The notes under the pieces were generated by a model. That model saw nothing but the letters and a program-made list of their open reading frames with translations. It made no database searches and was not told where the DNA came from. From Torymus aiolomorphi (taxonomy: Eukaryota; Arthropoda; Insecta; Hymenoptera; Torymidae), in assembly GCA_036365515.1 (NCBI GenBank), contig CM070875.1:92690128-92754127 (forward strand): 64,000 nt of DNA, written 5' to 3'. Positions 59,489-64,000 of the stretch are shown here, piece by piece. A program made the translations under genes and the position numbers. Positions within the stretch are counted from its first letter, which is position 1. The number at the start of each line of letters is the position of its first letter.

Positions 59489-62400
59489 TCATTTCTCCAT
59501 TTCCTTTTCCTCTTCCCTCTCCACATCAATCTTCCTGAACTTCGTCGACGGCATCACCTCCACGGGCGTTTCATCTTCTTCGACCTTTTTACCGACCAAA
59601 TCGCCCATTATCTTCTCTAGCCATCCGTCGTCACTAGACTCCTCACCCCACCCCTCTGCTGGCAGATGGACTGGGGGTTCTAAGTCTTGCTGGTTCACTT
59701 CACTCTTCTTCTCTTTCCCCTTCTTTATTTCACTCTTCTTCTCTTCCCCCTTCTTCATTTCACTCTTTTTCTCCACTGGTCTTACCTGACCTCTTACTTC
59801 TACTTCTATATCTCCCTCTATCTTCTTCTCCCTCTCCTTCCCTTCTCCACTTTCTCGGTCTCCACTAGACTTCTCGGCCTCCCGCCAGGGTCCCTGGGGA
59901 ACAAGCACATTTAAGATACCTGTCCTCCAGCCTGCCCGTTTTCCAACTTCGCTCGTAAGGGGGCACATTTGGGACACGTTTTGAAGGTAACATTCGGCGC
60001 GTCACAGTTTTGGCAGCTCACTCGCATAGGTTGAGCAGGCTGATTACGGGAGGAACAACTTCGCACCGTATGTCCCTTCTGCTTACATCAGAAACAGACT
60101 ACCACGGGGCATACGGAGGCTTTATGACCCACCGCTTGACAGAGGTTGCACATCCCCATGAAAGGTCTCCCTTCCCCTCCGGAAAACGGTGGTTGACCTG
60201 GTCCTTCAGGTCGTCCAAACTCGCCTCTCGGAGGGCCAGCTTGCCACTCTCCCGGGCTCTGATTCTGAGCCGGAGCTCCTCTTCACGGGTCGCCTCCATA
60301 ACCGCGTCCTGCTACGTAGGGAGGCCTGGGGTTTCCCTGACCCCTTGGACACCAGGTCTCCCCTGCACCACTGCCGCGTACGTCCTTGCCTCCTCCTTCT
60401 CCACCTTCTCTTCCTCCACCTTTGACGATACCAGCGTCGATTTCTGCTCTTTATCACTCGCTGAAGTGGCGTTCTGGACATTGGTTTTCACCACCTTCTT
60501 GGCCGCCTTCCCTTCACTCGGTTTAACAACCTTCGCCGACCCGCTCTCGTTCTCCACCCCTTTCTCCACCGACGCCACGGCCTTCTGGTGACTAGTAGTG
60601 CCAGTATATGCGGCTCCCGGTACCCTCATCTTGTCGGCGGGACATCTGTACTTCTGCAAATCCTCCATGGTCTCCATTATTTTCTCAGACATAGCCTTCC
60701 TGTACTCGGGGAGGATATTACGGTACGCCATTTCGACCAACTGTCTCTTGGAGGGTGGTCTTCTGAATCTGGAGACGATGTAATTAAAGTTCGAGAGATA
60801 CTCCGCTATCTACACTCCCTTAGCTTGGATTCGGCGCCTCAAATCGTCCAAGAGATCTTCTCGATCATATTCGGTGACGAACTGATGCTTAAACGCCTTC
60901 CGGAAACTCGTCCAGAATTGCGTATCCAGTCTAGTGGTTCTGAACCACCTGCCGACTCTCTTAGCCAATATACACGGCAACGCACCAAGCAACTCTTGAT
61001 CTCGCAGCCCCGCACCCTCACGGCAATCATCTAACTGCTCCAAAAACTCTTCGGGGTCCTCCTTCTCCTCTCCACTAAACTTAATACCCCAGCTCTTCAA
61101 TAATTTAACCGCGCGGGCCTTCTGTTCCGCTGCAGGCGTCGCTCTCCACCGTCTTCTAGGCTCCACTTCTCCGTCATTCTCCGTCTCGCTGATGACTCGG
61201 CGTCTGCGGCGAGCCAAACTGCTCCTCTCTGAGTTCTCTTCACTCTCACTACTGCTCGAAATCGTGATGCTGCGTATCGCCGACTTCCTTTCCCTCGCGT
61301 ATCTCCCAGGCCGCTTCTGGTCTCGCACTCCCTTCTCGAGTGTACCAGCCCTCTTCGATAGGCTTTCTTGGTGGTTTTCCATTTCTTCCTCAACGCTTAA
61401 TCGTTCCATGAGGGGAGGATCGCTAGGTCTTCGACGAGGGCGCCCTGATGTTTTCCTTCTCAGTAGTGGCTTGACCCCCTCGTGGTCCGAAGTACAGGTC
61501 GGCTGAGGATTCTTCACGGGCCGGTACGTCTTGCCACTACCTCCTTTCTCCGAGGGTAATGAGCGAAGGCTTTGATCCTTCTCCCTCTTCATCTCTCCAC
61601 GTATCTTGGACTCCACATAACTCTCCTCTCCACTGCTCTCATCCACATCATACATCCGATGTATCTCGTCCCAATTCTGGCCTGGAGTGTACCATTCCCT
61701 TTGGGGCAACTCCTTCTTCCTCGCTGGAGTCTCCCTTTGAGTGGGAGCTGGCGGTGCTCTAAACGATGTCTGAGCCGGCAGGGCTGGAGGTGGCAACGGT
61801 TCTGTAGGTGGTAGCCCCCGATATAATCGAGCCGAATAGTATTCCCACGTCGACGCCACGGGAGGTACGAATCTGCTACTATCAAACGTGGCTGTCACTC
61901 TGGGCGCACTCAGAACTGAGACCGAAGTAGTCACGGCCGGTTGTGCCCCTGTCGTCCGCAGGACCGGGCCCGCGTTACTCCTAGTGACGCTCAGTGAGCT
62001 AGTGACAGTCACCGTCACTGGCGTAAGCCCCTCCTGCTGGTGCACCATTACCTCCACCAGCTGCTCTGTTCCTCTCTCCACATCCTCGTCGCTCGCCCGC
62101 AGCGAGCCTTCGCTACTCGTTCTAGCCCGAGATCGGGCCGCTTCTTTCTTCTTTAAAGTTTTCGTCCGCTGGATTGTCTCACCTTCCTCCTCGCCTCTCT
62201 CCACATCTACCCCTATAATCTCTTCAATTGCTTCAGACTCTGCCTCGTCGCAGGTGTACCAGGAGACCTCAACTCCTGGCACTTCCTCGCGCAAGATCAC
62301 ACGCAATAAGCGATCCCGCAAACTCTCCAAGTTACCGCGGCTATTCGCCCTCCGTTCCTCAAGTTCCGCAATCAATTCTGCCGGCTGCAACTGGGCCACA

Positions 62401-62531
62401 GTTCGGGTCCAGCGCCTGGCCGCACGAGATTGCGCCAGCTCCCTCATCCTCGCGGCGTGCTCGACCATGGCTCGCGTCCGCTTCTCCATGACTACTACTC
62501 GCTTACGGAAGTCGAGTAGTCCAACTCTCAA
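59489..62531 (-). pseudogene. Gypsy gag: matrix-like, capsid and zinc knuckles
   Basis: The main frame (62531-60810, 573 codons) has a coiled N-terminus, a long Ser/Arg-rich middle and the capsid part LLKSWGIKFSGEEKEDPEEFLEQL, FWTSFRKAFKHQFV. A stop at 60810 is followed by VEMAYRNILPEYRKAM. Further stops precede CNLCQAVGHKASVC (CX2CX4HX4C), CKQKGHTVRSC and CQNCDAPNVTFKTCPKC. The protein would coat the element RNA. Stops after the capsid and within the knuckles show decay. Confidence 0.75.
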
Positions 62532-62549
62532 TTCTCTGCTCTACTCACA

Positions 62550-63150
62550 AGGAAGGGTATCGAACCCGAACTCACCGATTTCAAAAATTTCGATATATGT
62601 TGTAGAGATCATGAAAAAATATGAGACACGTGTTTTTTCTTATCTGCGGAAAAACATATTTAGGGGGTGAAAACCACCCCTAAAGATAACCCCCAAAAAC
62701 GGTTTTTTAAATATATCTCGGCTTCTACTGCGTATTTCAGAGTAAAACAAAATAGATATTACTTCTTATAAAAAAACAAAGATAACTGAAGCAACTTTGA
62801 CCCTAAGGGTTGCAACCCTTATTTTTTATTTTCAAAAAGCTAATTTTTTGATCATGTATATGGAAAATAAAAAATAAGGGTTGCAACCCTTAGGGTCAAA
62901 ATTGCTTCATTTATCTTTGTTTTTTTATAAGAAGTAATATCTATTTTGTTTTACTCTGAAATACGCAGTGGAAGCCGAGATATATTTAAAAAACCGTTTT
63001 TGGGGGTTATCTTTAGGGGTGGCTTTCACCCCTAAATATGTTTTACCGCAGATAAGAAAAAACACGTGTCTCATATTTTTTAATGATCTACAACATATAT
63101 CGAAATTTTTTAAATCGGTGAGTTCTGGTTCGATACCCTTCGTTGTCAGT
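62550..63150. mobile_element. Foldback element with ~290-bp arms
   Basis: aagggtatcgaacccgaactcaccg mirrors cggtgagttctggttcgataccctt. The arms match almost throughout (ataagggttgcaacccttagggtcaaa, acgcagt.gaagccgagatatattta) around an axis near 62847. It sits in the gypsy leader. An (AT)n run follows at 63150-63170. Confidence 0.85.
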
Positions 63151-63336
63151 ATATATATATATATATATTTATTTATTTATTATTCGCACGCTTTTACTAT
63201 CACTACGCCGCAATTACCGCTAACTCGCCACAACTTCACCACAACATACACACTTACACTCACTCTCTTTCCCTACTCTACACACTTCCCAACCTTTGTC
63301 ACAGCAGATCTTCCCACAAGGGATGCCAATTTACGA

Positions 63337-63821
63337 TGGTGTACTTGCAAATAAAATAATTATTAACTCTCTCTCACTCTTGCTCGCTTTAATCTCACTT
63401 ACCTTCCAAAAGGAGATTCCGCTGTGACCCCGTCGGCTCGGACAAGCTACGGTGCTGAAAAAAGGGTGGGGAAGGTGGTCTCGCAAATGAATACTCATAC
63501 AATAATTCCAGTTATTTCTCTGTTTATTAAACTAAAACCCTAACTATAGTTCGCTAGATTCGCTCGAACCACACTCTCGTAGAATCGCCGCAGCGCGATT
63601 TCACGATTTGTCGCCCGCCAATCCACTCACACTAACTCTCTCTCTCCACCCGGTCACGTACGCAACGAGCGCACGAACTCGTCTGTCGCTGAACCCAAAT
63701 TCCGGGAATACACCAGCCCGCGCACACGAGTCACTCTCTCTCTCTCTCCACGCAAACGCGATACCTCTTGGCGCGATTCCGAGAATCGCCGTGCACACGG
63801 ATCACTCTCCCTCCTCACTCA
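63337..63821 (-). repeat. LTR-like repeat, 5' end of the gypsy element
   Basis: Partner of 51754-52402. On the minus strand its end is followed within about 10 bases by TGGCATCCCTTGTGGG, a plausible tRNA primer-binding site. Confidence 0.7.
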
Positions 63822-63828
63822 CGAATAG

Positions 63829-63943
63829 TTATTGTGGCACCATGGGGCAGACACAACAAACCCCCACCACCGACTTTGAGGTCATTGACCCTTTCTGGTG
63901 GTGGAGGTTTATTATGTCTGCCCCATTGTGCCACAATATTCAA
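63829..63943. mobile_element. Hairpin MITE
   Basis: attgtggcaccatggggcagacacaa is mirrored by the inverse near 63915-63943, with a second inner pair (ccaccacc/ggtggtgg). Loop about 25 bp. The remaining bases to 64000 are AT-rich. Confidence 0.8.
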
Positions 63944-64000
63944 AATTCAAAATTATGATTTAAACTTAACTCTATGATTTCAAAATTTAAAATTATGATT

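Noticed and set aside
60010..62670. Plus-strand frames of 130-260 codons opposite gag
   Set aside because: They are Ser/Leu-rich antisense shadows of the gag frame, whose capsid and knuckle motifs are recognisable on the minus strand.

Overview
The window looks like accessory DNA from an arthropod, most likely an insect, and is almost entirely transposable elements. The evidence is the mix of element families (R1/Jockey-type LINEs, a Ty3/gypsy element, a Penelope-like element, a Tc1/mariner relative with a DUF4817-like N-terminus) and animal-type gene fragments with spliceosomal introns. No bacterial operon, rRNA gene or CRISPR array was seen. The species cannot be named from the sequence.

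Region 1 (1-10.2 kb) is built from copies of one GC-richer repeat family (called repeat A here). It is invaded by a 723-bp foldback element, by a 2.4-kb DNA transposon with a 6-bp target duplication and a decayed transposase, and by several large inverted-repeat elements. An uninterrupted 621-codon ORF on the minus strand (5270-7135) is related to that decayed transposase but lacks an internal block. Region 2 (10.2-15.3 kb) holds a 5'-truncated R1-like LINE nested in a small MITE, and a 1.4-kb TIR element. Region 3 (15.3-28.6 kb) has no recognisable gene. It holds a 384-bp satellite, large inverted duplications and several foldback elements.

Region 4 (28.6-35.5 kb) holds the only host-gene sequence: broken minus-strand copies of RpL23 (uL14) and ALG1 joined within an intron, and one open plus-strand exon of a dipeptidyl-peptidase-IV-like protein. 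Region 5 (35.5-50.4 kb) is a nest: a Jockey/CR1-like LINE split by a long-TIR DNA transposon, a mariner-like element and a Penelope-like element carrying a hammerhead-ribozyme-like motif. Region 6 (51.7-63.8 kb) is a minus-strand Ty3/gypsy retrotransposon with two LTR-like ends, gag, protease, RT, RNase H, integrase and an unusual third ORF after pol.

Almost every mobile-element gene has stops or frameshifts, so the window reads as a graveyard of successive insertions. Nested junctions give their relative order. The points most worth checking are the ribozyme-like motif, the gypsy third ORF, the open 621-aa transposase-derived gene, and terminal repeats rich in a nuclear-receptor-like motif.
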